Shown here in pieces: positions 9,066-17,662 of a stretch of 64,000 nt of DNA (positions within the stretch are counted from its first letter, which is position 1; the number at the start of each line of letters is the position of its first letter). Origin of the DNA: Archaeoglobus sp. JdFR-24. Lineage in GTDB: Archaea; Halobacteriota; Archaeoglobi; Archaeoglobales; Archaeoglobaceae. The notes below the pieces were generated by a model that worked only from the letters and a program-made list of their open reading frames with translations, was not told the origin of the DNA and searched no databases. A program made the position numbers and the translations under genes. Location of the stretch: positions 41,182 to 105,181 of the forward strand of contig MTML01000137.1 of NCBI GenBank assembly GCA_002011215.1, given 5' to 3'.

Positions 9066-10166
9066 ATGAACATTAAATGGCTCCTCCAGGCAACCTCATC
9101 CTCAGATCTTAAAACAAAATTGTCACTTTTAAGGGAGGCAATTCCTAAAATTGGTAGGTCTGATGATATCGTGAAATGTATGCTCTGTCCGAACATGTGC
9201 CTCCATGTCTGTCCGGTTTTTGATGCTGAAAGGAGATTAACCGTTTCACCATCAACCAAATCCAGACTTGCCTTTTTCAGCAAGGAAGGTGAGAATGTTG
9301 GTGATGCTATCTGGCGATGTGTTCCCTGTGATGCCTGCAAGGAAGTCTGTCCCATGGACATTAGTGTTAATGAATCTCTGAAGAGTGTGAGAGAAGATGT
9401 ATGTGCTGCAGACGATGAACCTGAACATGTAAAATTCACCTTTGTATCCTTCGAGAGCAGGATGAAGAGAGATGTTAAACTCATACCTGAGCGAACGGGA
9501 AGAATCCTTTATTTCCCGGGATGCAGAACGTTTGACACTCCTGAAGTTATCAGGTCAACTTACAGGCTATTTGATTATCTGAACATTGATTTTTCATTCA
9601 AAAACGAGATTCTCTGCTGTGGAGCATACCTGAGTGAACTCGGTTATAAATCACAGTTCGAGGAGCATACTCTCAGAATTGCCAGTTATCTGAAAAAATT
9701 TGATGGTGTTGTGAGTAACTGTCCCCACTGTGTACTGACCTTTAGGAATCATTACGGTGTTGAGGCAATGCATACTGTCGAGTTAATATATACGTTCGTT
9801 GATAGATTTGAGCACCTATCCAATAGCCATCCTGACAGGTATGTATATCACGATCCGTGTATCCTGGCAAGAAAACTTGGAGTTGTAGAAGAACCCAGAA
9901 AGATTCTTCAGAAAGCTGGTGTTCAGCTTGGAGAACCAATATATTCTGGTAAAGACACATATTGCTGTGGATTTGGCGGTATATATCCGTATATTGATGC
10001 CACCATGGCGACAAAAATCGCTTCTGAGAGAGAAAAACATCTAAAAGAAGTCTCAGACAGATTGCTGACCTCATGCTCTGTATGCAAAAGAGCTCTTAAC
10101 GCTCTGGATATAACCGAATTACTGGCCCGATTAGTTGAAGAGCTCAACCAGCCGGAAAAGAAATGA
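9066..10166 (+). CDS. iron-sulfur protein with CCG domains (GlpC/HdrD type)
   Basis: A 366-residue electron carrier. Two [4Fe-4S] motifs are visible: C38-C41-C45-C49 in CMLCPNMCLHVCP and C85-C88-C91-C95 in CVPCDACKEVCP. Two cysteine-rich CCG domains follow (FPGC...ILCCG and HDPC...YCCGFGG). This is the architecture of GlpC, GlcF and heterodisulfide reductase subunit D. No membrane helices are seen. With the flavoprotein directly upstream it forms a GlcD-GlcF-like pair that would feed electrons to the quinone pool or a disulfide. A strong GGGGTGGT site precedes ATG 9066. Confidence 0.88.
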   Translation: MNIKWLLQATSSSDLKTKLSLLREAIPKIGRSDDIVKCMLCPNMCLHVCPVFDAERRLTVSPSTKSRLAFFSKEGENVGDAIWRCVPCDACKEVCPMDISVNESLKSVREDVCAADDEPEHVKFTFVSFESRMKRDVKLIPERTGRILYFPGCRTFDTPEVIRSTYRLFDYLNIDFSFKNEILCCGAYLSELGYKSQFEEHTLRIASYLKKFDGVVSNCPHCVLTFRNHYGVEAMHTVELIYTFVDRFEHLSNSHPDRYVYHDPCILARKLGVVEEPRKILQKAGVQLGEPIYSGKDTYCCGFGGIYPYIDATMATKIASEREKHLKEVSDRLLTSCSVCKRALNALDITELLARLVEELNQPEKK

Positions 10167-10393
10167 TAACTGGGGGATAGGCAGGAGGTGTATAATTGGA
10201 AAAACATGTACAAAAAATACGGTAAATCAGGTTGTGGACAACTTTAAACAGGAGTGAACCTGAGAGAACGTCTTCATTGGTGTTTGGGTTTGGTGTAGAG
10301 GTGCCTAAGTAAACAGCCATAGATATTATAGGGTAGAACAGTCTTAAATACTCGATAAATAGTTATTTATTCTTTAAAAAATACAATAACTTA
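10167..10393 (+). other. intergenic region with a ribosome site and gene-start remnant
   Basis: A strong AGGAGGTG (10184-10191 region) is followed by TTG 10196 and only nine codons before TAA 10223-10225. Continued reading in neighbouring frames gives short coding-like pieces with several stops. This may be the decayed start of a third gene of the upstream operon. Further on, CTTAAATAC (about 10344) and TTTAAAAAATA (about 10372) are candidate TATA boxes for the glycerol kinase gene. Confidence 0.3.
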
Positions 10394-11881
10394 ATGCGTA
10401 CATGTGTAATTGATACCGGTACCACGAGCATAAGGACTGTTGTTTATGAAGATCAAAAACAGCTCGATTTTCAAAGCGAACCTCTGACAAGATTTTATCC
10501 TCAACCGGGATTTGTGGAACTCGATCCTCAGGAAATCACGTTCAAAGTTAAGAAATTGCTGGACTTATCAATTGATAAATGGGATGTTGATGCAATTGCA
10601 ATCACAAATCAGAGAACGACATCAATTCTGTGGGATGCAAAGACCTCAAAGAATCTCTTTCCAGCCTTAACCTGGCAGGATGTCAGAGCCAGGCCGGTAG
10701 CAGACTCACTCAACAGGTTGTGGCTTATCCGATTTGGTAAGATTATTGGAAAACTTGCGATCGGAGTTTATAAGACCCTTCCATCTCTCAGGAATTCTCG
10801 AAGAATAAGGTATATGGTTACCATATCAAAACTCTCCTTCAAACCCAATCATGCAAGCGTCCATCTGATGTGGATGCTTCAGAACCTCAGGAACAGAGAG
10901 AAATATGACTTAAAATTTGGAACTATCGACACATGGATTCTGTGGAATCTCTGCGGAGAATATGCCACTGATTACACGAATGCCAGTGCCACAGGCATAT
11001 ATGATATATTTTTCAAAAAGTGGAGTGAAAACATCCTTAAAATAATCGGCTTTCCACCGGAGAGTCTGGCAGAGGTGAAAAACTCAGATTCCATCTTTGG
11101 AGAATATAAAGGAATTCCGATAGCATCTATAATTGCCGATCAGCAGGCATCCCTTTTTGCTCAGGACTGTTTTGAATTTGGAGACATAAAATGCACAAAC
11201 GGAACTGGAAGTTTCATTGACGTTAACGTAGGAGATGCCCCAACAGCCTCTCTGGGCGGTCTTATTCCTATGATGGCGTGGAAAACTGGTAGTGATGAAA
11301 AATACATGCTTGAAGGCTATGTCAGTTTTAGCGGTTCTGCTATGGACTGGATAAGGGAGATAGGCCTCCTAAACAGGGTAGAGGAGTCTTCAAAGCTTGC
11401 CTTTAGTTCGGTAGATGAAAAACTCCTTTTTGTACCATCCTTTGCAGGGCTTGGAACTCCCCATTATATAGAAGTGCCAGGAACTTTATGGGGCATTTCA
11501 AACAAAACCAGAAAAGAGGACATTGTAAAATCGCTGTTGGAAGCTCTATCCTTCAGAATAGCCGAGATAATAGGAATCATAAGAAGGGAGTTGAAAATAA
11601 CTTCTGAATCTATCAGAATGGACGGCAAGTTCTCATCAAATGATTTCCTTCTTCAGAGGGTGGCCGATGTCACAGGATTGAATGTGGAAAGAAGCAGATT
11701 TCTCGAAGGATCATCATTTGGAGCACATCTTATGGCAGGGGTAGCAATGAAGGAATGGGAAATGGGAGATCTTGTCTTTACACCTGAAAAAATATTTGAA
11801 CCCTCAAAAGACCTCAAAGAGAAATTTGAAAAATGGTCAAAACTGGTAGATGAGGTGAAAAGAATAGGCTGGCCTGATTGA
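10394..11881 (+). CDS. glpK: glycerol kinase-like FGGY kinase
   Basis: A 495-residue sugar/polyol kinase of the FGGY family. The N-terminal domain opens with CVIDTGTTSIRTVVYE (phosphate loop 1), then PQPGFVELDPQEI, ITNQRTTSILWD and TWQDVRA, phrases typical of glycerol kinase. The C-terminal domain has NGTGSFIDVNVG and GLGTPHY. It would phosphorylate glycerol to sn-glycerol-3-phosphate. The region near residues 110-155 is a basic insert unlike bacterial GlpK. The GlpA and GlpB-like genes on the opposite strand downstream support glycerol as substrate. Confidence 0.82.
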   Translation: MRTCVIDTGTTSIRTVVYEDQKQLDFQSEPLTRFYPQPGFVELDPQEITFKVKKLLDLSIDKWDVDAIAITNQRTTSILWDAKTSKNLFPALTWQDVRARPVADSLNRLWLIRFGKIIGKLAIGVYKTLPSLRNSRRIRYMVTISKLSFKPNHASVHLMWMLQNLRNREKYDLKFGTIDTWILWNLCGEYATDYTNASATGIYDIFFKKWSENILKIIGFPPESLAEVKNSDSIFGEYKGIPIASIIADQQASLFAQDCFEFGDIKCTNGTGSFIDVNVGDAPTASLGGLIPMMAWKTGSDEKYMLEGYVSFSGSAMDWIREIGLLNRVEESSKLAFSSVDEKLLFVPSFAGLGTPHYIEVPGTLWGISNKTRKEDIVKSLLEALSFRIAEIIGIIRRELKITSESIRMDGKFSSNDFLLQRVADVTGLNVERSRFLEGSSFGAHLMAGVAMKEWEMGDLVFTPEKIFEPSKDLKEKFEKWSKLVDEVKRIGWPD

Positions 11882-11942
11882 TGTACCTCAGAAGGAGAAC
11901 CTTGTGTTTCAAACAAATCAAATTTAAATCTCTAAAACCAAC

Positions 11943-12653
11943 TCAAATAATCAAATCCTTTATCCCCCTCACCGTGTCTTTCCTGACCTTTCTGTAATCG
12001 TAGGTTTTTGCATTTATATTTCCCAGTTTAATACCATTAAGATCAAACGGATTGAATTCAGACCTTCCACAAAAGTATATAAGAGTATCGCAATTAAAAT
12101 ATTCTCCATCAACCCGGACTTTTTCAACCCTCTCTCTACCCTCAACAAAAACTTCCTTCCCTCTCATGAGTAGAATTTCATATCCTCGCCTGTACATGAG
12201 TCTTTCAACTATCTCCAGGACAGGATCATCTCCCACAACAAGGACTTTTTTTCCAATCGTAAAACCCATTGAAATTAATTTTAGAGCAGTCTGGAGCGAG
12301 AATATCCCTGCGGGTCTGCTACCCAGAATATTGCAATTAAATGGTTGGTTATCGAAACATCCCGTACATATAAGCAACTCAGAATGATATTTTTTAACAC
12401 GTCCCACCATAACCAGAACATCGCCCAGTACCGTTCCCTTATGGATGGTAATCTCTTTTGTCAGTTCATCATATTCCTCAATATATTCTGCATAATATTC
12501 TCTCAGATCGGGAAGTTTTTTGAAAACTCCAAGCTCTCCACCTTCACATTTTGAATCAAATACTGTTGCGTTTATCCCGTTATCCCTGAGTAGCTTCGCT
12601 GTTAGAACTCCTGAATAACCACCACCTGCAATCAGAAAATCTGTATCACTCAT
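11943..12653 (-). CDS. compact GlpB-like FAD/NAD oxidoreductase
   Basis: A 236-residue flavoprotein of the pyridine-nucleotide-disulfide oxidoreductase superfamily. The N-terminal FAD motif is LIAGGGYSGVLTAKLL, followed by FDSKCEGGELGVFKKLPDL, and a second nucleotide-binding motif VLVVGDDPVLEIVERLM lies near residue 140. RPAGIFSLQTALKL is shared with the GlpB-like/HcnA-type partners found beside BFD-containing GlpA proteins. It is about 180 residues shorter than those partners usually are. ATG 12653 (with GAAGTGA upstream) starts 4 bases after the glpA stop, so the two are one operon. It probably shuttles electrons from GlpA. Confidence 0.75.
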   Translation of the reverse strand: MSDTDFLIAGGGYSGVLTAKLLRDNGINATVFDSKCEGGELGVFKKLPDLREYYAEYIEEYDELTKEITIHKGTVLGDVLVMVGRVKKYHSELLICTGCFDNQPFNCNILGSRPAGIFSLQTALKLISMGFTIGKKVLVVGDDPVLEIVERLMYRRGYEILLMRGKEVFVEGRERVEKVRVDGEYFNCDTLIYFCGRSEFNPFDLNGIKLGNINAKTYDYRKVRKDTVRGIKDLII

Positions 12654-12657
12654 AATT

Positions 12658-14043
12658 TCACTTCCACACAATATAGCTATTTTTGAAGTCTTTTCTTAAC
12701 TTCAAACCCCTTTTATGCATAATCTCAATTACATCTGGCATGCATTTTCTACAGCCCATTGAACAACCTGTCAGGTGTTTAATCTCATCAAAGGTTGATG
12801 CTCCATCATCGATAGTGTCGTTTATCTCCTGGAAAGTTACCAGATTGCAGTGGCAGACGAGTTCATCTTCAATGAAGTAGGGAATTTCCCTTTCACCGGT
12901 AAAGATCACTTTTTTAAAGATATTAACGTCTTTTTTAGCATCAGACTTGTAAGGCTTATTTTTGAGTTCAAGTCCAGAATTCCTTAGAATTCTCAAAACG
13001 AGCTTTGCTATGGCAGGAGCGGCAGTCAGTCCAGGTGACTGTATTCCTGCTACATTGATAAAATTTTTTACAGGTGAATTAATTATGAAATCTTTCCCGG
13101 CCATGGCCCTTACACCGGAATAAACTGCAATTGGCTTTTTTGGCATCTCCTTAAAGACCTTAGAGTGTTTCTCAATCAATCTCTTAACATCTTCGACATT
13201 TACGCTTCGATCCTCCTTATCTGATGCATCTACAAGGCTGGGCCCCCAAATAATGTTTCCATCAATCGTTACAAGTGCACCGCCCCCTTTGGTTTTTCTG
13301 TCAGGCTTTAACGGGATAGCAGCCATTATATGGTATGTGAAATCCCTGTCATCAAAAATAACATGCGCACCCTTCCCCGGTTCAATTTTGAAGGAGAAAT
13401 CTCCTATCATTCCTGCGATTTCGTCAGCATACAATCCTGCACAGTTTATCACGTATCGGGAGGTTATGGTTTCTCTGCCATCCGTTTCGGACGTTATTTT
13501 AAAAAAATCGCGCTCCCTCTCAATACCTGTAACCTCTCTCTCAAATCTGAATTCCACACCATTCAACTCGGCAAATCTTCTCGCCCTGAAGGTCATCTCC
13601 ACAGGATTCACAACTCCTGCATCCGGGAAAAAAAGTCCACCACAAACCTCCTCAGTGACATTTGGTTCCATGGAAATTATCTTTGATCTTGGAAGGTATT
13701 CAACTCTCAGGTATCTTGAGAAATAAAATTTTATAAGTCTGATAATAATGTTGGAAATACGGTTTCTGGCAATAAGAATCAAACCAACTCGCTTGAATTT
13801 GAATCCAAGCTCTTTTGCCTCATCATCCATCATCTTATTACCTTCTAAACAAAGTTTACCTTTAAGGGAATTGAAAGGAAGCTGAAATGGATGAATTATG
13901 CCTGAACAACCCTTTGTCGGGCCCATACCAACCGAAGGTTCCCTCTCCAGAACTACGACTTTTAAATCGTATTTAGAAAGCTCTTTTGCTATGAAACAAC
14001 CGATAACACCTGCACCAATAACGGCAACATCATAATCCTTCAT
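12658..14043 (-). CDS. glpA: glycerol-3-phosphate dehydrogenase GlpA type with BFD domain
   Basis: A 461-residue FAD-dependent oxidoreductase. The N-terminal GxGxxG motif is VAVIGAGVIGCFIAKEL, then GCSGIIHP, and a DAO fold runs to about residue 370 (YVINCAGLYADEIA, GIQSPGLTAAPAIA). The C-terminus carries a BFD-like [2Fe-2S] domain with CHC (LVCHCNLVTF) and GCSMGCRKC. This is the form found in anaerobes where GlpA works with a GlpB-like flavoprotein. It would oxidise glycerol-3-phosphate to dihydroxyacetone phosphate. Confidence 0.85.
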   Translation of the reverse strand: MKDYDVAVIGAGVIGCFIAKELSKYDLKVVVLEREPSVGMGPTKGCSGIIHPFQLPFNSLKGKLCLEGNKMMDDEAKELGFKFKRVGLILIARNRISNIIIRLIKFYFSRYLRVEYLPRSKIISMEPNVTEEVCGGLFFPDAGVVNPVEMTFRARRFAELNGVEFRFEREVTGIERERDFFKITSETDGRETITSRYVINCAGLYADEIAGMIGDFSFKIEPGKGAHVIFDDRDFTYHIMAAIPLKPDRKTKGGGALVTIDGNIIWGPSLVDASDKEDRSVNVEDVKRLIEKHSKVFKEMPKKPIAVYSGVRAMAGKDFIINSPVKNFINVAGIQSPGLTAAPAIAKLVLRILRNSGLELKNKPYKSDAKKDVNIFKKVIFTGEREIPYFIEDELVCHCNLVTFQEINDTIDDGASTFDEIKHLTGCSMGCRKCMPDVIEIMHKRGLKLRKDFKNSYIVWK

Positions 14044-14133
14044 TGGTTTGAGTATCTTACTTTGAAAGATAACTCTTCCGATCTTCTGCTTGTATCCGAT
14101 AACAATAAAAATGTTTGATGCAATTTATTGATC

Positions 14134-14376
14134 ATGGAAGAAGTGGGTAAGGTCACACATTATTTTTCAAAAATAGGTGTTGCAGCTGTCGTTCTGTCTA
14201 AGCCCCTGAAGAAAGGTGACAGGATAAGGGTAAAGGGACATACGACTGATTTTGAACAGTTGGTCGATTCTATGGAAATTGACAAAAAGCAGGTGGAAAG
14301 TGCAATGCCCGGAGATCTCGTGGGAATAAAAGTCATTGAGAGGGTTAGAAAGAAGGATGTTATCTATCGTGTTTAA
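14134..14376 (+). CDS. EF-Tu domain II-like small protein
   Basis: An 80-residue protein with the beta-barrel pattern of translation-factor domain II: VGKVTHYFSKIGVAAVVL, KPLKKGDRIRVKGHTTDF, and MPGDLVGIKV. Small stand-alone proteins of this type occur across archaea and are annotated as translation-elongation-factor-like, with no known role. ATG 14134 is chosen; an in-frame TTG at 14128 would add two residues. There is no GTPase domain nearby. Confidence 0.75.
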   Translation: MEEVGKVTHYFSKIGVAAVVLSKPLKKGDRIRVKGHTTDFEQLVDSMEIDKKQVESAMPGDLVGIKVIERVRKKDVIYRV

Positions 14377-14425
14377 AGTATGTGAAATAATTTAACAGTA
14401 GTAAAATAAAGCCTGGATGGAGGTG

Positions 14426-14441
14426 CTTTCAGTCCTGAAAG
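14426..14441. terminator. inverted repeat between convergent genes
   Basis: CTTTCAG-TC-CTGAAAG is a perfect 7-base inverted repeat lying between the EF-Tu-like gene and the converging coiled-coil gene, overlapping the stop of the latter. It could end both transcripts, but there is no long T-run, so this is weak. Confidence 0.25.
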
Positions 14442-15568
14442 GAGATTTCATATCTTTCCTTTTCGAATGTTTCCCTTATCAGCCCTTCTATCTCTTTTTT
14501 GATAACTTCAAATCTGATCTTATCATTTTCTATTGATTTCTCAATCTGGGTCATCTCTTTCTGTATGGTTTCTTTTCTCTTTTCAGAATCTGGTCTGGCT
14601 TTCTGTTCAGCTTCAAGAACTTTTATTTTAAATCTAACTTCGTTGATTTCTTTTTTCAATTTTTCAAGCTCATCAATCGAATCTTTTATTTTTTGTGAAT
14701 GTATGGCCTCAAGAGAGTTTAGAACTTCCCTCCTCTGAGAATCCTTTATTCTGATGCTTCCTTTGATTATTTCTGAAAAAGTTTTTGATGCGAGTTCGTT
14801 TATCTCCCCATCAAGAAGATCATATATACTTGAAATCTGAACTCTCTCTCCAACCATGTGTGCATAAAGTTTCAAGGGTTTTCTGACTATTCCAATTATT
14901 TTTTGCAGTTCATTTTCGATCTCGGTTATTTTCTGAGAAAGAATCTTCTCGGATTTTTTGCAGTCATTTAATTCTCTGTCATCAAAATCAGACTTCTCCG
15001 ATTCATTCATTCTATTCAGCGTTGATTTGAGCTTCTCGATTTTATTCTCTTTTTCATTAATTTTTATTCTCAGCTCCTTTAGCTCCTGCAGTTTTTTGTG
15101 TATTTCTTTTAACGAGAGTAATTTTCTGTCTGTTTTCAGCTTTTCATAATCCGAAATTATCTTTCCAATTCTCTTAATCGCGTTGTTTATTCCCTCGAGT
15201 TCTGGAGGGTTTACAGCAAAAAGAAGTCTGAAATTTTTACCCATTGCAATAACAAGCTTCGCTGCACGGGAGCGGACCTCCTCAAAATAATTTTGTTCAT
15301 CAGTTGAGGGTATTTTCCACTGCTTTTTGGTGGTCGAGATGAAGTTGGTGGCAACCCCCCTCAGTTTTGGATGCAAAAAATTGACATCGAAGGATTCAAG
15401 TTCAACTTTGAGGTATGAAACAGCATCCTGCAATTCGGAAATGTTATTAGCAATAAAATCATCAATGGTTTTTTCGTGTTCATCAATTTTTTCCTGGATC
15501 AGTCTTTCCAGACCCTCCAAGGTTATTTTCCTTTTTTCATATCGTTTTTTGAAAAAATTCAGCCCCAT
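14429..15568 (-). CDS. long coiled-coil protein, unknown function
   Basis: A 379-residue protein that is mostly predicted coiled coil: Lys/Glu/Ile/Leu-rich heptads over about residues 135-220 and again 290-375. A more globular part lies between (KPLKLYAHMVGERVQISSIYDLL). The N-terminal 120 residues contain KLRGVATNFISTTKKQWKIP and RSRAAKLVIAMGKNFRLLFA. There is no signal peptide or membrane span, so it is cytoplasmic. I do not recognise the family. A scaffold, SMC-like or cell-shape role would be guesswork. It lies 94 bases downstream of the DUF166 gene. Confidence 0.75.
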   Translation of the reverse strand: MGLNFFKKRYEKRKITLEGLERLIQEKIDEHEKTIDDFIANNISELQDAVSYLKVELESFDVNFLHPKLRGVATNFISTTKKQWKIPSTDEQNYFEEVRSRAAKLVIAMGKNFRLLFAVNPPELEGINNAIKRIGKIISDYEKLKTDRKLLSLKEIHKKLQELKELRIKINEKENKIEKLKSTLNRMNESEKSDFDDRELNDCKKSEKILSQKITEIENELQKIIGIVRKPLKLYAHMVGERVQISSIYDLLDGEINELASKTFSEIIKGSIRIKDSQRREVLNSLEAIHSQKIKDSIDELEKLKKEINEVRFKIKVLEAEQKARPDSEKRKETIQKEMTQIEKSIENDKIRFEVIKKEIEGLIRETFEKERYEISFQD

Positions 15569-15662
15569 CAAACTTACTCGTACCTTGAATCAAAAAAGTT
15601 TTCGAAAACACAACAACCAAATGCTTTTCAGAGATAATTTCTCATTCACCCTATTATAGTTT

Positions 15663-16325
15663 TTACTTTTCCTTTCTTTCAGCAACTCTGATTGCCTTTT
15701 CAACCGCTCTTTTGTGAACCCTCGCAGCTTTGTGAATTCCACCCTCAATTCCCCTGGTAGCGTAACATGGATATATTTGTGTGAAATAGCCCGCTTTTGA
15801 TGGTGCCTCATCAACAGGTAATCCCTTAATCTTTTCGGCAACAAAATATGTTGCACCACAAAAGGCCGCCCTAGTAACTTTAACATCTGCAATTTTGTTA
15901 TCTCTAATCTTGATTTCAAGTTCTGGTGTGCCGAAATGCTTGAAGAACTCAGAACAACGTCCATTCTTGATTGGCGGAGTTGCACAACAGATCTCTTCCC
16001 AGAGGACTGCAATACCATATTTTCTTCCTTCTTCTTTGAGCTGGGAGTATGAACCTGCCTTTGCTCCTCCAGAAAATATTATCAGCCCCACCTCTCTGTT
16101 CGCGGCAAGTTTCAAAAGTTCAAGGTTGATATCCGGGTGACCGGCGAAGGAAATAATCATATCCACGTCAAAAAAATCTTCAGGCATTTCAAGATATTTT
16201 CCGGGGTCCTCGATAAATTCGGGTAGATCCTCAGGAATTTTGTATGTTTTAACTTCAAAAAATCTTTTCATCAGATCCACATCTTTTTTTCTCGCGGGAT
16301 TTCTGAGCAAAATACCGACCTTCAT
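15663..16325 (-). CDS. DUF166 family protein
   Basis: A 220-residue protein matching the archaeal DUF166 family (PF02593), found in methanogens and Archaeoglobi and sometimes mislabelled thymidylate synthase. Visible hallmarks are SFAGHPDINLELLKLA, the cysteine pair EEICCATPP, TRAAFCGATYFVAEK and YPCYATRG. The repeated cysteines (ICC, FCG, YPC) suggest a metal or Fe-S site. Function is unknown. It is 31 bases downstream of the HemK2-like gene on the same strand. Confidence 0.8.
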   Translation of the reverse strand: MKVGILLRNPARKKDVDLMKRFFEVKTYKIPEDLPEFIEDPGKYLEMPEDFFDVDMIISFAGHPDINLELLKLAANREVGLIIFSGGAKAGSYSQLKEEGRKYGIAVLWEEICCATPPIKNGRCSEFFKHFGTPELEIKIRDNKIADVKVTRAAFCGATYFVAEKIKGLPVDEAPSKAGYFTQIYPCYATRGIEGGIHKAARVHKRAVEKAIRVAERKEK

Positions 16326-16356
16326 GGTATCTCCTTAACCTCACCTTCTTCGCTTA

Positions 16357-16890
16357 TTATCTTTTTGAAATTTTTATCGCGTACAGTTCTTCAAAGAAAA
16401 CCTTCTTTCTTTCAAGGATCTCACTTCTGAATCCATTTCTCTCCACTATATCATATATTTCAGGTATGTTAAAAGAGGAATGTATTAGGACACATCTCCC
16501 TCCATCAACAAGGACATCATCGAGCTCCTTAAGAAATCTTTTGATCACATCCAGTCCTTTTTTCCCTCCATCAAGAGCCCTCTCGATCCACTCATCTCTC
16601 TTTTCAAACTCTTCAAGCTCCAGATAGGGGGGGTTAAAGAGAACTAGTGAGAATTTTCTTTTAAAACATCTCACGAGGTCTGCTCTTACAACTCTTAAAC
16701 CTGCTTTATAGGCTGATTTTACAGAGAATGGTGAGATATCTGTTGCGACCAGATACTTACACCTATCCTTAATCCTTTCAGCAACAAAACCACTTCCAGT
16801 TCCCACTTCAAGAACGACATCATCTTCTTTAACCTCTTTTAATGCAGATCGCAAAAGTAGCACAGAGTCTTCAGAAACCGGATATATCAT
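16357..16890 (-). CDS. HemK2/PrmC-like protein methyltransferase
   Basis: A 177-residue class I SAM methyltransferase. The SAM motif is VVLEVGTGSGFVAERI (residues 25-40) and the catalytic NPPY is at residues 86-89. The short form without the N-terminal PrmC helical domain is the archaeal/eukaryotic HemK2 (Mtq2) type, which methylates the glutamine of the GGQ motif in release factor aRF1. It overlaps ksgA by 20 bases, indicating translational coupling. Substrate is inferred from the family. Confidence 0.85.
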   Translation of the reverse strand: MIYPVSEDSVLLLRSALKEVKEDDVVLEVGTGSGFVAERIKDRCKYLVATDISPFSVKSAYKAGLRVVRADLVRCFKRKFSLVLFNPPYLELEEFEKRDEWIERALDGGKKGLDVIKRFLKELDDVLVDGGRCVLIHSSFNIPEIYDIVERNGFRSEILERKKVFFEELYAIKISKR

Positions 16891-17656
16891 CCTCTATCAC
16901 CCTGTTTGCAATTTTTGCAAATACCTGTGGCTCTATCTCTTCAGGCCTTTTGTTAAATATCGGCTCGAATTCCTGAATCAACGACTGTTCAAGCCCTCTT
17001 TTTTTAAGCCACTGAGTCAGTAATTTCTCGATTTTTTTTCTTCTGCCTGAGAATACGAATCTGAGAAGTTCGTCAAACACCTCAAAATCTCTGACCTCGA
17101 TTTCTGGTTCAGGCAACAGCCTGACAACAGCAGAATCAACCTTTGGAGCAGGTTTAAATGCTTTTCTCGGAACAATTTCAAGAATTTCGGCTGTACAGAA
17201 TGCTCTGGAGCTTACACTTAATCTACCATATTTTTTATTTCCGGGTTTTGCAATCAGTCTCTCCGCAAATTCCTTTTGATACAGGAGTACAGCAGACTTG
17301 AAGTGACACTTTAGCAATTTGAAGGTGAGTGGAGAGGATATTTTGTAGGGTATATTGGAAACGAATCTATCAAATTCGGGAAAATCGATTTTCAGGACAT
17401 CTCTATGTATCAGCCTGAATTTTTTCTGCTTTATCTGCTCAGAAAACCTTTTTTTAAGGACCTCTACAAACCTTTTATCGATCTCTATACCAATTACTTT
17501 ATCTGCACGATTAATGAGCTCTTCTGTCAGATTCCCTGGCCCTGGGCCAACTTCAAGAACAGTCTCATCCTTTTGTATTTCAGCGTAATCTGCGATTTTT
17601 CTCAATAATTGCTTGCTGATGAGAATGTGCTGACCTTTCTCTTTCAACAACCTCAT
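16871..17656 (-). CDS. ksgA: rRNA adenine dimethyltransferase KsgA/Dim1
   Basis: A 261-residue enzyme that dimethylates two adjacent adenines near the 3' end of 16S rRNA during small-subunit assembly. SAM binding is in ETVLEVGPGPGNLTEEL (residues 31-47), and the catalytic NIPY motif follows (FVSNIPYKIS). The C-terminal domain has RAFCTAEILEIVPRKAF and PAPKVDSAVVRL. Length is standard. It lies 6 bases downstream of the DUF655 gene in the conserved archaeal rpl21e-rpoF-DUF655-ksgA-hemK order. Confidence 0.94.
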   Translation of the reverse strand: MRLLKEKGQHILISKQLLRKIADYAEIQKDETVLEVGPGPGNLTEELINRADKVIGIEIDKRFVEVLKKRFSEQIKQKKFRLIHRDVLKIDFPEFDRFVSNIPYKISSPLTFKLLKCHFKSAVLLYQKEFAERLIAKPGNKKYGRLSVSSRAFCTAEILEIVPRKAFKPAPKVDSAVVRLLPEPEIEVRDFEVFDELLRFVFSGRRKKIEKLLTQWLKKRGLEQSLIQEFEPIFNKRPEEIEPQVFAKIANRVIEDDISGF

Positions 17657-17662
17657 TTCAGT

